A stretch of 64,000 nt of DNA, from NCBI RefSeq assembly GCF_009730915.1, contig NC_052488.1:20392305-20456304 (forward strand), given 5' to 3'. Under the pieces are notes generated by a model, which saw only the letters and a list, made by a program, of their open reading frames with translations, made no database searches and was not told the DNA's origin. Origin of the DNA: Dioscorea cayenensis subsp. rotundata (Eukaryota; Streptophyta; Magnoliopsida; Dioscoreales; Dioscoreaceae). This document shows positions 1-10,168 of the stretch, piece after piece. Both the position numbers and the translations under genes were made by a program. Position 1 is the first letter of the stretch. Every line of letters starts with the position of its first letter.

Positions 1-1132
1 GAGAGATTTAAATACATTCTCAAAACCAAGTTGAGAGCTCTCATGATTTTTTCCAATTTGTCTAGCAGGATGATTATTTAACCTTTTAGCCAAGATGATG
101 GATGATTTTGAAACATGGAATTGCTCCAATGACTCTAATGGTACTCCCTTACAAAGACAGAGAAGACTTCGGAGGACATGAGAACCATAGATACTAGACA
201 TTAAATTGATAGCATCTCTGGCAACCACCTGTCATAAGAACTAAAATGCATAAATTAATACAGAAAGATCATTTAAATGAACTAAAAATTAAGCATATCA
301 CATAAGCACCTGACATATCTTAGTTAGTGTATCTCCAACAATAGAATGAGATTCTTCATCTTGTAGATGAAGAGATAAAGATTTTAAAGCTTTTTCTGCC
401 ACACGGGATCCACATTTATCAAGTGTGATTGATGGAAACACTTCAGCACAGCTTCGAAGAAACTCACAAAGTGGATCCAATTCACAACCATCAAGAAGAG
501 TTTCAATTGTATGGCTCATAATCATGTCAGTTGAGAGTTCCACTTCTATCCCTCTTGTTGCCCTCAATGCTTTAGAACAGAAGATAGGCCTGCTCTCTAA
601 GTCAATAGAGTTATCTTCCAAGCTATCTCTAATTTGAGAGAAATACTGTGCAGTCAACGGATCAACTTTCTTTCTGCATTAGTTAGACAGTTCATTAGTT
701 GGCTAAATCATTGTGCAAATCATGTTCAAGGGTAGCAAAATTATTGCCCAAGAACAATGTACAAGCCTGTCAAATAATAATATGAGCACATTAAGACTAC
801 AGAAATTTATTTAAACAACTGAAAAACAAAGATTGAATATCAAGAGAGAACAAAAATAAAAGTAGACCTATCCAATTATAGTGACTCAAATCAAACCTCA
901 GAAGAGTTTGCATTGACTTGGATGAATCAAGGATCCTCTTTGCAGTTATTTGAGCAGGAGCAATTTCACTCGGTACCCCCAGTGGGTCTTCTGAAGAGCC
1001 ATCCTTGAAATTGTGCCTTTTACTGTGCTTTACTGTCTTGCTCTTCTTTCTCTCTCTTTTGTTCGACAAATTCTCCGCAGCCATCTTCAAGTGTCTTTTC
1101 AGATGAAGAATTCTTGAACCAACACAAGTCAC
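1..1132 (-). CDS. APUM23: Pumilio homolog 23 / NOP9-like nucleolar RNA-binding protein, 5' part (partial)
   Basis: Three exons are visible on the minus strand: 897-1132, 310-673 and 228 down to the window edge, where the gene continues out of view. Junction phases agree: exon 1 ends in phase 2 (CTGAG|GT), exon 2 starts AG|A AAG, and exons 2 and 3 join in phase 0. The joined protein reads LLRKKVDPLTAQYFSQI, later GCELDPLCEFLRS and then IYGSHVLRSLLCLCKG, which follows plant Pumilio 23/NOP9 closely. The family binds pre-rRNA through Puf repeats in the nucleolus and is needed for pre-rRNA processing. I chose the Met at 1132 over the one at 1084 because MTCVGSR resembles the family's N-terminus. 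The N-terminal region is rich in Lys and Arg (KRERKKSK), as expected of a nucleolar protein. Only the first Puf repeat region is present. The family call is firm; the 3' end is unknown. Confidence 0.88.
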
Positions 1133-2033
1133 AATGTATTACAACCACAGAACCGAAGCTAAAATCAGAGAAACAAGCTGCCTTTGTTAAAAATTTCAGT
1201 AAAAAGAAGTGAATATATCTTAATACAACAAATGGCCATAATAACAGTTTGCAACAAAAAGCTCAAAACTTGATTCCATACACACTTGCAACAACTCAAG
1301 CTAACCAACAATATTCATGATTTCAGAAATAAGAAGGATCTTAGGGAGTAACAGAACTCTTCCTTCCAATATTTGCACCAAAAATCATAACTTTTTCATA
1401 GAAGACGATCAAATCAAGAGAAAATAGCTACTTAAATAAATTCGAAATACAAATCCATTCAAAAAAAAAAAAATTACTATGTTCACAGAAGGAATCAAAA
1501 GAGACGAAAATCTCCAAATTAAAGCAAACCTAAAACAATTTCGAGGAAATAGAGAAGCTCAAGCTACACGATGTTGAGAGAGATATTGCGCTCGTGTCGC
1601 ACTTTTGGTCTAGGAAAATCCACGAGAAAAAAAGGAAACTCGCATAATAAACCCTAATTCTTGGCGGTATAGTCCTAAGGAAAAAACCCTAGAATTCTAA
1701 CAGAACAACAAAGCGGATAAAAATCATAAATATGTAGGAAATTTACATTTGAACACTTGCAAACCTGCATAATTAAATATAGTGGCTTTTGTTTTTAATT
1801 TTTAATAAGAAAGTTCATGAGATGTGTATATTTTATTAATAGGATAAGTCCCGCCGAACTTTTTAATCTAAGGGTTAATTGACACTTTCAAAATAAATAA
1901 TTTTTTTTTATTTGTTTATAAATGGGGGGCAAGTAGTTCCATCAAAGAAAAGTCAAAGCAAATACAAACTAACAAGTGTTATAACTTATCACTTTGTATA
2001 GATTTTGGAGTTTGATTTTGAGTCAACTAACAC
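1133..2033. promoter_or_regulatory. Upstream region of the Pumilio-23 gene, with two telo-box motifs
   Basis: This is the 5' side of the minus-strand Pumilio gene. A likely leader-intron acceptor (tctctgattttag) reads on the minus strand near 1147-1162, so the leader is probably spliced. Two telo-box type motifs, AAACCCTAA at about 1649-1657 and AAACCCTAG at about 1684-1692, lie near the expected transcription start. In plants such motifs are common upstream of ribosomal protein and ribosome-biogenesis genes, which fits the gene. The rest is AT-rich with no coding signal. Confidence 0.5.
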
Positions 2034-2522
2034 GGGTAATTTTCTTGGTTGAGCACTAACCTTTGGTCATATATCAATTTGAACACTAACATTTCAAAAC
2101 GTATCAAAAGTGAAAGACTGACATTTAATTTGGTTACACTTGTGAGGTTATTGGGGTTTTTCGGTGAGAATTCGATCATGTGGATATCGGACTCTACCTC
2201 ATCTTCACTCGTGAATCTCTGCCACATCAACAAGTAGGGGCGAAAAGGGAGAAAAAAGATGATCAGAGCAGGAGGATGAAGAGGGCGATGTGGCGGTGAC
2301 ATGGAGGAGAAGTGCACATCCGGAGAAATTCGATGCGGCGATCCTCCGAGGGTGAAGATGATGTGAGTCCGAGCGTCACGTCATCGAATTCTTGCTGGAA
2401 AACCCCAATAATCTCACCAATGTAACCAAATTAAATGTTAATGCTCACTTTGATACGTTTTGAATGTTGGTGCTCAAATTAAAATATGACCAAAGGTTAG
2501 TGCTCAACCAAGAAAATTACCC
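2034..2522. mobile_element. MITE with long terminal inverted repeats and 10-bp target duplication
   Basis: A 489-bp element begins GGGTAATTTT and ends AAAATTACCC. The inverted repeats are long: about 125 bp at the left (2034-2160) match the reverse complement of the right (2397-2522) with scattered differences. It is flanked by a perfect direct repeat, CAACTAACAC, at 2024-2033 and 2523-2532. A 9-10 bp duplication with long inverted repeats suggests a Mutator-like non-autonomous element. It has no transposase; short open frames inside are by-products of the repeats. Confidence 0.82.
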
Positions 2523-2532
2523 CAACTAACAC

Positions 2533-3031
2533 CTACACAAGGACTCGGTATCAATAAGTGATAAGGTCATTAGTTTATAAAATACTTTTAATTTTAGATA
2601 TTTTTTTTATTTATATATGAAAGAATATTTTTGTGGATAAACAAACAACACTCTGCTATTTTTTTGAGTGAAAAATGAACGAGCTCATATTGCCTAGTTC
2701 TAGAACTATATTCCCTAGTTGTGACTTATCACAGTCTACAGTCTGACATATATTCTCTGGAAAAAAAATTAACTACTACATAAAAAATAAAAGACACGTG
2801 TCAAGCTGTCATATGTTAAAACCATCGAATACCTGGTTATGGAACTAGACAATATGAACTCAAAATGAACTATCAAACTAACGGTTTGTGGCTCTATTAG
2901 CACCAAATACTCTACATAGGGTGTTCTTTTTTAGAACGACTTGAAATTGAACCCCAAACCCGTTTCTTAAATTGGACAGTGCTTGTGGCCTACTTTGTTT
3001 AAAAAAAAAAAACACTACAATGAACTATACT
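2533..3031. other. Intergenic, no feature seen
   Basis: AT-rich sequence between the MITE and the assembly gap. No splice-supported coding frame or element boundary was recognised. A poly-A run at about 3000-3012 lies just before the gap. Confidence 0.4.
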
Positions 3032-4031
3032 NNNNNNNNNNNNNNNNNNNNNNNNNNNNNNNNNNNNNNNNNNNNNNNNNNNNNNNNNNNNNNNNNNNNN
3101 NNNNNNNNNNNNNNNNNNNNNNNNNNNNNNNNNNNNNNNNNNNNNNNNNNNNNNNNNNNNNNNNNNNNNNNNNNNNNNNNNNNNNNNNNNNNNNNNNNNN
3201 NNNNNNNNNNNNNNNNNNNNNNNNNNNNNNNNNNNNNNNNNNNNNNNNNNNNNNNNNNNNNNNNNNNNNNNNNNNNNNNNNNNNNNNNNNNNNNNNNNNN
3301 NNNNNNNNNNNNNNNNNNNNNNNNNNNNNNNNNNNNNNNNNNNNNNNNNNNNNNNNNNNNNNNNNNNNNNNNNNNNNNNNNNNNNNNNNNNNNNNNNNNN
3401 NNNNNNNNNNNNNNNNNNNNNNNNNNNNNNNNNNNNNNNNNNNNNNNNNNNNNNNNNNNNNNNNNNNNNNNNNNNNNNNNNNNNNNNNNNNNNNNNNNNN
3501 NNNNNNNNNNNNNNNNNNNNNNNNNNNNNNNNNNNNNNNNNNNNNNNNNNNNNNNNNNNNNNNNNNNNNNNNNNNNNNNNNNNNNNNNNNNNNNNNNNNN
3601 NNNNNNNNNNNNNNNNNNNNNNNNNNNNNNNNNNNNNNNNNNNNNNNNNNNNNNNNNNNNNNNNNNNNNNNNNNNNNNNNNNNNNNNNNNNNNNNNNNNN
3701 NNNNNNNNNNNNNNNNNNNNNNNNNNNNNNNNNNNNNNNNNNNNNNNNNNNNNNNNNNNNNNNNNNNNNNNNNNNNNNNNNNNNNNNNNNNNNNNNNNNN
3801 NNNNNNNNNNNNNNNNNNNNNNNNNNNNNNNNNNNNNNNNNNNNNNNNNNNNNNNNNNNNNNNNNNNNNNNNNNNNNNNNNNNNNNNNNNNNNNNNNNNN
3901 NNNNNNNNNNNNNNNNNNNNNNNNNNNNNNNNNNNNNNNNNNNNNNNNNNNNNNNNNNNNNNNNNNNNNNNNNNNNNNNNNNNNNNNNNNNNNNNNNNNN
4001 NNNNNNNNNNNNNNNNNNNNNNNNNNNNNNN
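3032..4031. other. Assembly gap (1000 N)
   Basis: Exactly 1000 undetermined bases. The round number suggests a standard gap length, not a measured size. Any open frame drawn across it is meaningless. A gene or part of one could be hidden here. Confidence 0.99.
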
Positions 4032-5280
4032 ATGTCTGGCGGAAGTTGATGCATGGTTTCAGATATCTGCTGAAGGTGTTACAGACATAAAAGACTGATT
4101 CATATTCCATACATTTATCATGATCTTCTCCACTGTTGTTTTCGTATTCTAGCAAATACAATCGGAACCCATAAGCAACTCAATTCCTGGGTTCTTGCCA
4201 ACTTTCTAATTGTTACCAGTTTGGAGTTGAAGAATTTTAGTTATCAGATTGAGGTGTTTTCTTTTGGAAGGTGATGAATATCTATCCAGTAAATCTGGTT
4301 GTAATTTTTTATGTCAGCATAAGTTAAACCAGCCAAGAACTGTAATTTTTGTCCTTCAATATCTTTCAAGCAATTTGTAGTTTAATCTCAACTGTGTTCA
4401 AATTATCTCTGTTTCTGTAGTGTGTCTATGGATATCAAAGGCAAATAAAAAGGAATCAGTTGGGATTCTGCAGACACTCTTTGAAAGTAAACAATACTTC
4501 TGAGGTAAACTCTCTAAATTTCATGTGATTCAAGTGAGCTTGTACAGTTAAATTCAATTTTCTTACCCACTCATTTGGCAGCAACACCACAGCCCCAGCT
4601 GCACCCATATATGTCAGATGCAGTGCTTTTCTTGTTTTTTTTCTTTACCTGTATTCAGCTGCTGCTTTTTCAGTGAAGCTAAAGATGAATTCTGTTTGGC
4701 AGAAATATTCTCAGTCTCTTTCCCTCTCATAGCTTTCAATCTCCTCCTTTTTTATTTACTTTGGCAAGAAGCAGCTTTCATTTTTGTAGTTCAAGAAAAA
4801 GCTCATACTCAAATTCTCAGTTTTTTTTTCTTTGCATTTGCAGAAATATGTTCTATCAAAATTTGGATTCCTGGTAATAACAGCTGTCTTTATTAAAAAG
4901 CACTACTTGATTCTTTCCTTGTCTTCCCTTACAAATTCATAATCAAACAGAAGCACTCACTGCTTTTTGAGTACAAGAACCCCTGTTTCTAGCATGAGTT
5001 TAAAAGCACTGCACTACCTTGCTTTTCCCTGTCTTAACTACACAAGAGGCCATGCATTCATCATTACATCCATTACTAACATTTTTATATTCTAAAGTAA
5101 GATTTTGCTAGCAGACTTCATGGATGTAAGAGCAACTAAAAAAATATAAACAAGAGCTTGAAGACACTAGAGGGAAGCAGTAAAGGAATGCTACTGTTTT
5201 ATGGCAGTCAAAGTCTGATACTGGTCTCATGCTCTACCTGCCAAAGTCTGTCTTTTTATCAGTGAGAAAGGAGGAGGAGG
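4032..5280. other. Upstream region of the remorin gene; possible hidden gene end beside the gap
   Basis: Right after the gap one frame reads to a TGA at about 4096-4098 (ending AEGVTDIKD). It could be the last codons of a gene inside the gap, but nothing confirms it. The rest is T-rich, with no coding signal apart from a Phe/Leu-rich chance frame at 4618-4896, and probably contains the remorin promoter and leader. A purine-rich stretch with ATG trinucleotide repeats starts near 5265. Confidence 0.35.
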
Positions 5281-6994
5281 ATGATGATGATGATGATGAA
5301 ACCTGGGAATCAAAGTGAAGGAGTTAGAGATTCTGCTGCTTTAGTTTCCAGCAACAGTGCCATGGACCTCAAAGCCTCCAGACTAATGCAATGTGCTTCT
5401 GTTTACCAGTCCATAGGAGAGGTAAAAATTTCAAACTTATCTTTTGGTCTTTTGGGCATTTGAACTTACTTCTCTTTGTTTCTCTTGCTAGGAGTCTCCA
5501 TTGGAGGGTGATTCAAGCTTCTACAGCACAAACAAAGAAAAGCCACTGGTAGATGCCTTTCCTGATCCACTGTGCAAGCTCAATCTCAAGGAGACATCAG
5601 ACTTTGTGAAGGCTTTTCCAGTGAGCACCAATAACAACAAGGAAAGCTCAGCTCTGAGGAGGAGAGAGGTTGTGAGCTTTGTTGGGCAAAAGAGGCTGGA
5701 TGCTCCTTCCACTCCTGGAAGACCAATCTTTAGTTTCAGCCCTTGGAATCCACCCAGGAGGAGCATACCTTCCAAGTGGGATGATGCTCAGAAATGGTTA
5801 ATCAGCAGCTCATGCCATGAATCCCCTGCCCATGGGATAAAGCCTTATGATTCTTCAGTGGTTTCCAAGCAAAATGATGGTTTTCACCAGAAAGGTGATG
5901 CCTTTGCAGAGTTACTGAGCTCTAACAAGGAAACAGTCCCTGTGTTTCTGAAAGGTTAAATCTCTTTCAATCTTTTTACCTTTTCAGTCTCTGGATCTTG
6001 AAACTCATTTTGCAACTCACATCACAGATAAGTTCACAGACAATGTGGAGCAAGTCTTGACCAATTTCCAACCTTTAGAACCCATGAAAGAAGGTTTTGT
6101 GTTCAAAAGCTCATTCTTTGAGCCCATGAAAGATGCTGCTGAGGTTCAACATAGAGACATTGGTACAGAGATGACTCCTCTGGGAAGCTCTACAACATCA
6201 AGATGTCACACTCCTATTAAAAGCACTTCACCTTTAAGGCACAACACTCCAGCCAGCAGGTCTGGTCCTTTGTTCGCCTCTAGTAACACCACCATTGATA
6301 TTTCTGAGCTCAATGACTGCCACTTTGCAAAGCTTGAACTGTGTTCTCAGTATGATGCCATGGTTTCAAATTGGAGCTCAAGAGAAGAGGAGGAACAGGA
6401 GATTTCAAAGAGTTTAAGGCATTTTGATATTAGTGATGGAAGGAAGAGTGTTGCTGAATGTAGAGCATCTTTATGGGAAGATAAGGAGAAGATCAAGAGT
6501 TGTACAAGGTATATATCTCATGAAATTTAACAAAAAAAATAAATAAAAAAAGAATCACTGGGTAAGATTTAGACTTCATGTCTCTTTTAAAAATATGTTT
6601 ATAGGTATCAGAGAGAAGAAGCAAAGATTCAAGCTTGGGTAGACCTTCAGAATGCAAAAGCAGAAGAACAGAGCAGAAAACTGGAGGTAAGAGAGCAGCA
6701 AAAATTGGTTCTTTTTTTCCTGAAAAAAATCATAAAGAAATGTAGTGTTTGCAGGTGAAAATACAGAAGATGAGATCTAATTTAGAGGAGAAATTGATGA
6801 AAAGAATGGCAATTGTTCACAGGAGAGCTAAAGAGTGCAGAGCAGCAGCCCAGCTACAGCATTCACAGCAGCTTTTGAGAGCTTATGAACAAGCACAAAA
6901 GATCAAAATCCAACAGAAACAGCAACAGCAACAGGCATCTCTTTTCACTGACCACACATCCTGTGGCTGTTTCTCATGCAGCACCATTATCTGA
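5281..6994 (+). CDS. Remorin family protein (Remorin_C domain), long N-terminal form
   Basis: Five exons: 5281-5421, 5492-5954, 6028-6508, 6605-6686 and 6755-6994, with consistent phases, giving 468 aa. The N-terminal part (about 1-350) is Ser/Pro-rich and probably disordered; it holds the STPGRPIFSFSPWN and PSKWDDAQKWL motifs seen in long plant remorins. The C-terminal part from about residue 360 is the coiled-coil remorin domain (SLWEDKEKIKSCTRYQREE, then AWVDLQNAKAEE and MRSNLEEKL), with a Gln-rich stretch near the end. The tail has a Cys cluster (SCGCFSCSTII; C459, C461, C464) matching the palmitoylated membrane anchor of remorins. Family members are plasma-membrane nanodomain scaffolds at the cytosolic face. 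Six ATG codons in a row make the exact start uncertain. The specific role is unknown. Confidence 0.9.
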
Positions 6995-8908
6995 AAATCA
7001 ATGAATTTTTTGTAACAAAATTTACTTGTTTTGAGATGAGTGAGATGCCAATGGTCTCTTGTGTCTCTGGAGCTCTGTGCCCAATTGAGAGAACCTTTGT
7101 TTTTTATCCACAGTTTCAATAGTATTCAGTAAAGTACAAGAGGCTTGACAGTGAAGGCATGTGGTTTTTTTTTCCTTGGTAGCAGGTTTTGGTTTGCATG
7201 AGAAAGCTCCACAGCACTGAAACCTTTTTTATCATTTCAAGAATCAACCTATGTGGCTTGATCTTCTGGGAACAATTCAAAATTTAAATCTCTGCACAAA
7301 ATTATCTGTTATTTTATTTGCACTTTTCAAATTCATTCATGTTTCATAGTTTGAATAAATATCAGGAATGACTCATAAGATGAGAGACCAAAATTTAGTA
7401 ACAAACATGCCCCTTTGATACACACTAGTTTGTTTTCACCTAGTCATGTTGTAAACAAAATAAGTAAACAAGCTCTAGATTTGTATATCCATATCATCAT
7501 CATTAGTTAACCTGATAGTTTTCTGTTATGTGGGATGAGTTAGTTTCACATTTGAAGAAATACTAGCATGATTGATCCATCAAAGTAGGTCCAACCAAAA
7601 TGCAGGACAGTGTGAGCAAAAGATTTAGACATCCATGATCTGATAAGTCCTGCATACATACACTGAGGCAGAGAACAAAACCACTCAAATCTTTAGTAAT
7701 GTTATCAATTTGACAGTAAGTTCCAACAAACAAGATATACAAGCAGGATCATTGATCAAAATAGCAGCAATCTCAGATACTCAGATGGTTTGCAAAAAAC
7801 ACACATGACACATTCTGCTTCAAATTAGTTCTGGCAGCAGAAATGAAATGAAGCTTTTTTTTTTTTTAATCCTCCAATATTTTAGTCCTGTAATGAGAGG
7901 CCGAGTTATCTCATGGAAACCAATTTCATAAAACAGAAAGATACAGAGTGTTCATATATGATTAAAATTTGTTAACAATTATGATGGTGAATTGTCGATT
8001 TCGGATAGAAACATTCTTCCTTGTGGTTTGTCAAAACTGTAATATACTATGTAATATCACTTTTTAGCAGAAAAGAAAAATCTAAAGAGCAAAGTCATCA
8101 AGTACATAACAAAACTAGTGAGAATCTTTTATGACTTTAGATGGGCTTCACAATAAGCCTTAGTTCTTTTCTTTCAATTCCCTAAAACATCACACACAAA
8201 TATAAAGACACTTTTCCTCTATATAACAACCTCCTATGGTGGCCATCATTATGGTTCTGACTTATTCTAGTTAATGTTAGCCATGAAAAAAGAAAGTGTT
8301 AAAAAGATGAAGAGAAAGTAATTGTGATTAATTCGGCAAATCTATGGACAGTGATCAACCACAACAGAAAGAACAATAAGGATTAACAATGGGTGCACAA
8401 CTAAAGCAATATATGGATAGACAGTGGAATGGATAAAATTCTTGATCAGCATCGATGCTCACCTCAGTGGTGGTCCTTCAATTGCCAATGCTTTTCTAAA
8501 GCCCTGTGTGCAGCATAACTGTACACTTTGACACTCCAATGATCACAGATGATCGACCGCTTTCCAGCACCAATCCATGCACTTCCACTCAACCCATGTC
8601 CACTTCCGCAGAAGGGTTGATAGAGCAAATCCTAAGGTTGATTCTGCTTACGACTTTAAATGGTAAGTGGAATCCATACTGCCAATGAAAGCAAGTCCTC
8701 ACTTTTCTTATTGCTGGCCAAGCTATAGATTCACTGAAAAAAAAGCACCCATTTGAACACTAAAGATCAATTCACTGATCAAACAATATGGAGAGGCATG
8801 TACAACAACAGTGATGACGAACTCTTTTCTTTCTAGTAACACCACATTACAACAAATGAAGAGCTTGAATGGCAACCAAACTGCAGAAATATAACAAAGA
8901 AGTCAATC
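6995..8908. other. 3' regions of remorin (+) and F-box (-) genes; nothing else seen
   Basis: Convergent spacer of about 1.9 kb. It should contain both 3' untranslated regions. A T-run lies at about 7855-7867. The only sizeable open frame (8506-8688) has no recognisable similarity and is probably chance. Confidence 0.5.
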
Positions 8909-10168
8909 TTATGCACATAAATCAACTCTTTTGAAGTTCATACCGACGCCTCCACCCTTGGCTCGAAGGATAAGGCAGACATAAACTCCCTGGCTTTCCC
9001 GTTTACGTAACACTGGGGAAAGCTCAACCCACTTGTTTGTAACAATATCACACACGACATGCCGGCTGAACTCACTGGAGTTGATGCATATGAAGATCTT
9101 ATCAGCTGAACTGACACAATTTATGTCCGCCTTCTTTCCGTAGAACTCATGTGACATTCGTGGCGGCATCACTGCAACCTGCTGCCACGAACGATCATCT
9201 TTACTAAACCTCCAAACTCTTAAGCTTGCACTTTCTAGGAACTCTGACAAGATAACCACAGCCATCTCCCCCTGGTATTCAACCAAGTCTATAGAATATT
9301 CAGAATAAACAGGCAACAATCTCGGTAACTCGATGAAGGTCTTGTCAGCAAGATTGCAAGCTATCACAGTACCAGTATGGCTTAGAAAATAAACCACTTC
9401 TCCATCATCATTGATGAGGACCGATGAGTATTGTTTCGATGGGCTTCTCTGCATGTTGGTGGCCACCACATCTCCAGATTTGCTTAGAAAATATAAGGGT
9501 TCATCACCGGTAATTTCAGTCTCTGATGAGTTTCCCACTTTGCGGACAAGCATCACCTCATCTTCCCAAGACCCTTTTGCTGCATCAAAGACTTTGGCAG
9601 CAAGCTTTGATAATTCACCAAAAACTAGCACAATCCTGTAAGACTGATCTTTGGGGGATGAGTTCATGGCAATGGCATGAAGTGTTTGGCTTCCGCTACT
9701 GAGAGTGACTGGAGGGAGTTCTCGTGAGACACCGGTCACTGGATTGGAGACGATAAAGTCGCCGGAGATGGTCCTGAAACAGACCAAACCACCACATGAA
9801 GCAACAGGAATGGGTTTTGAGTATAAGTTGTCCTGCATGAGGTAAGGATGATTGATATTTCTCCATTTCCATTCAGTGGCATCAAAAACAACAGACTGGT
9901 TTAGTTCTTGATCAACCATGAGAAACCATGGATCTCTGAAAGGAATCTGTGAGCACGCAATCTGAAATGTCGCCGAGCTTGCTATAGAATTCCATCTTTT
10001 GCACACTGACCGAAGGCGGAAGAAGCTCGAAGCCGGAAGCCATGCAAGGATCCTTTCAAGCAAGTCTTCATTCAATTCATTCAAGGAGAAGACTGAGAGC
10101 AATTGAGCATCTTCAGTAGCCTTTCTTTTCTTGTTTTTCCCTGCTGTGAGTTCAAGATCAAGCTCCAT
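8909..10168 (-). CDS. F-box protein with a beta-propeller/kelch-like C-terminal domain
   Basis: An uninterrupted 419-aa coding region. The F-box is at about residues 27-73 (LNELNEDLLERILAWLPA, then FFRLRSVCKRWNSI), the Skp1-binding part of an SCF ubiquitin ligase. The remainder resembles the propeller domain of plant F-box/kelch proteins: QIPFRDPWFLMVD, VASCGGLVCF, DFIVSNPVTG and the RVWRF segment. It lies near the FBX13/HAWAIIAN SKIRT type, but I cannot assign an orthologue. The substrate is unknown. The start is the ATG at 10166-10168; just upstream (minus strand) acttccag|ataaATG looks like an acceptor, so the leader is probably spliced. An N-terminal KNKKRK stretch may be a nuclear signal. 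Confidence 0.85.
   Translation of the reverse strand: MELDLELTAGKNKKRKATEDAQLLSVFSLNELNEDLLERILAWLPASSFFRLRSVCKRWNSIASSATFQIACSQIPFRDPWFLMVDQELNQSVVFDATEWKWRNINHPYLMQDNLYSKPIPVASCGGLVCFRTISGDFIVSNPVTGVSRELPPVTLSSGSQTLHAIAMNSSPKDQSYRIVLVFGELSKLAAKVFDAAKGSWEDEVMLVRKVGNSSETEITGDEPLYFLSKSGDVVATNMQRSPSKQYSSVLINDDGEVVYFLSHTGTVIACNLADKTFIELPRLLPVYSEYSIDLVEYQGEMAVVILSEFLESASLRVWRFSKDDRSWQQVAVMPPRMSHEFYGKKADINCVSSADKIFICINSSEFSRHVVCDIVTNKWVELSPVLRKRESQGVYVCLILRAKGGGVGMNFKRVDLCA

Noticed and set aside
2027-2317. Frame of 96 codons on the minus strand
   Set aside because: It lies inside the MITE and follows its inverted repeat; no transposase similarity.
2972-4161. Four open frames of about 350-378 codons
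   Set aside because: They consist almost entirely of undetermined bases in the gap.
4618-4896. Frame of 92 codons rich in Phe, Leu and Cys before the remorin gene
   Set aside because: T-rich composition explains it; no recognisable domain and no splice link to the remorin exons.
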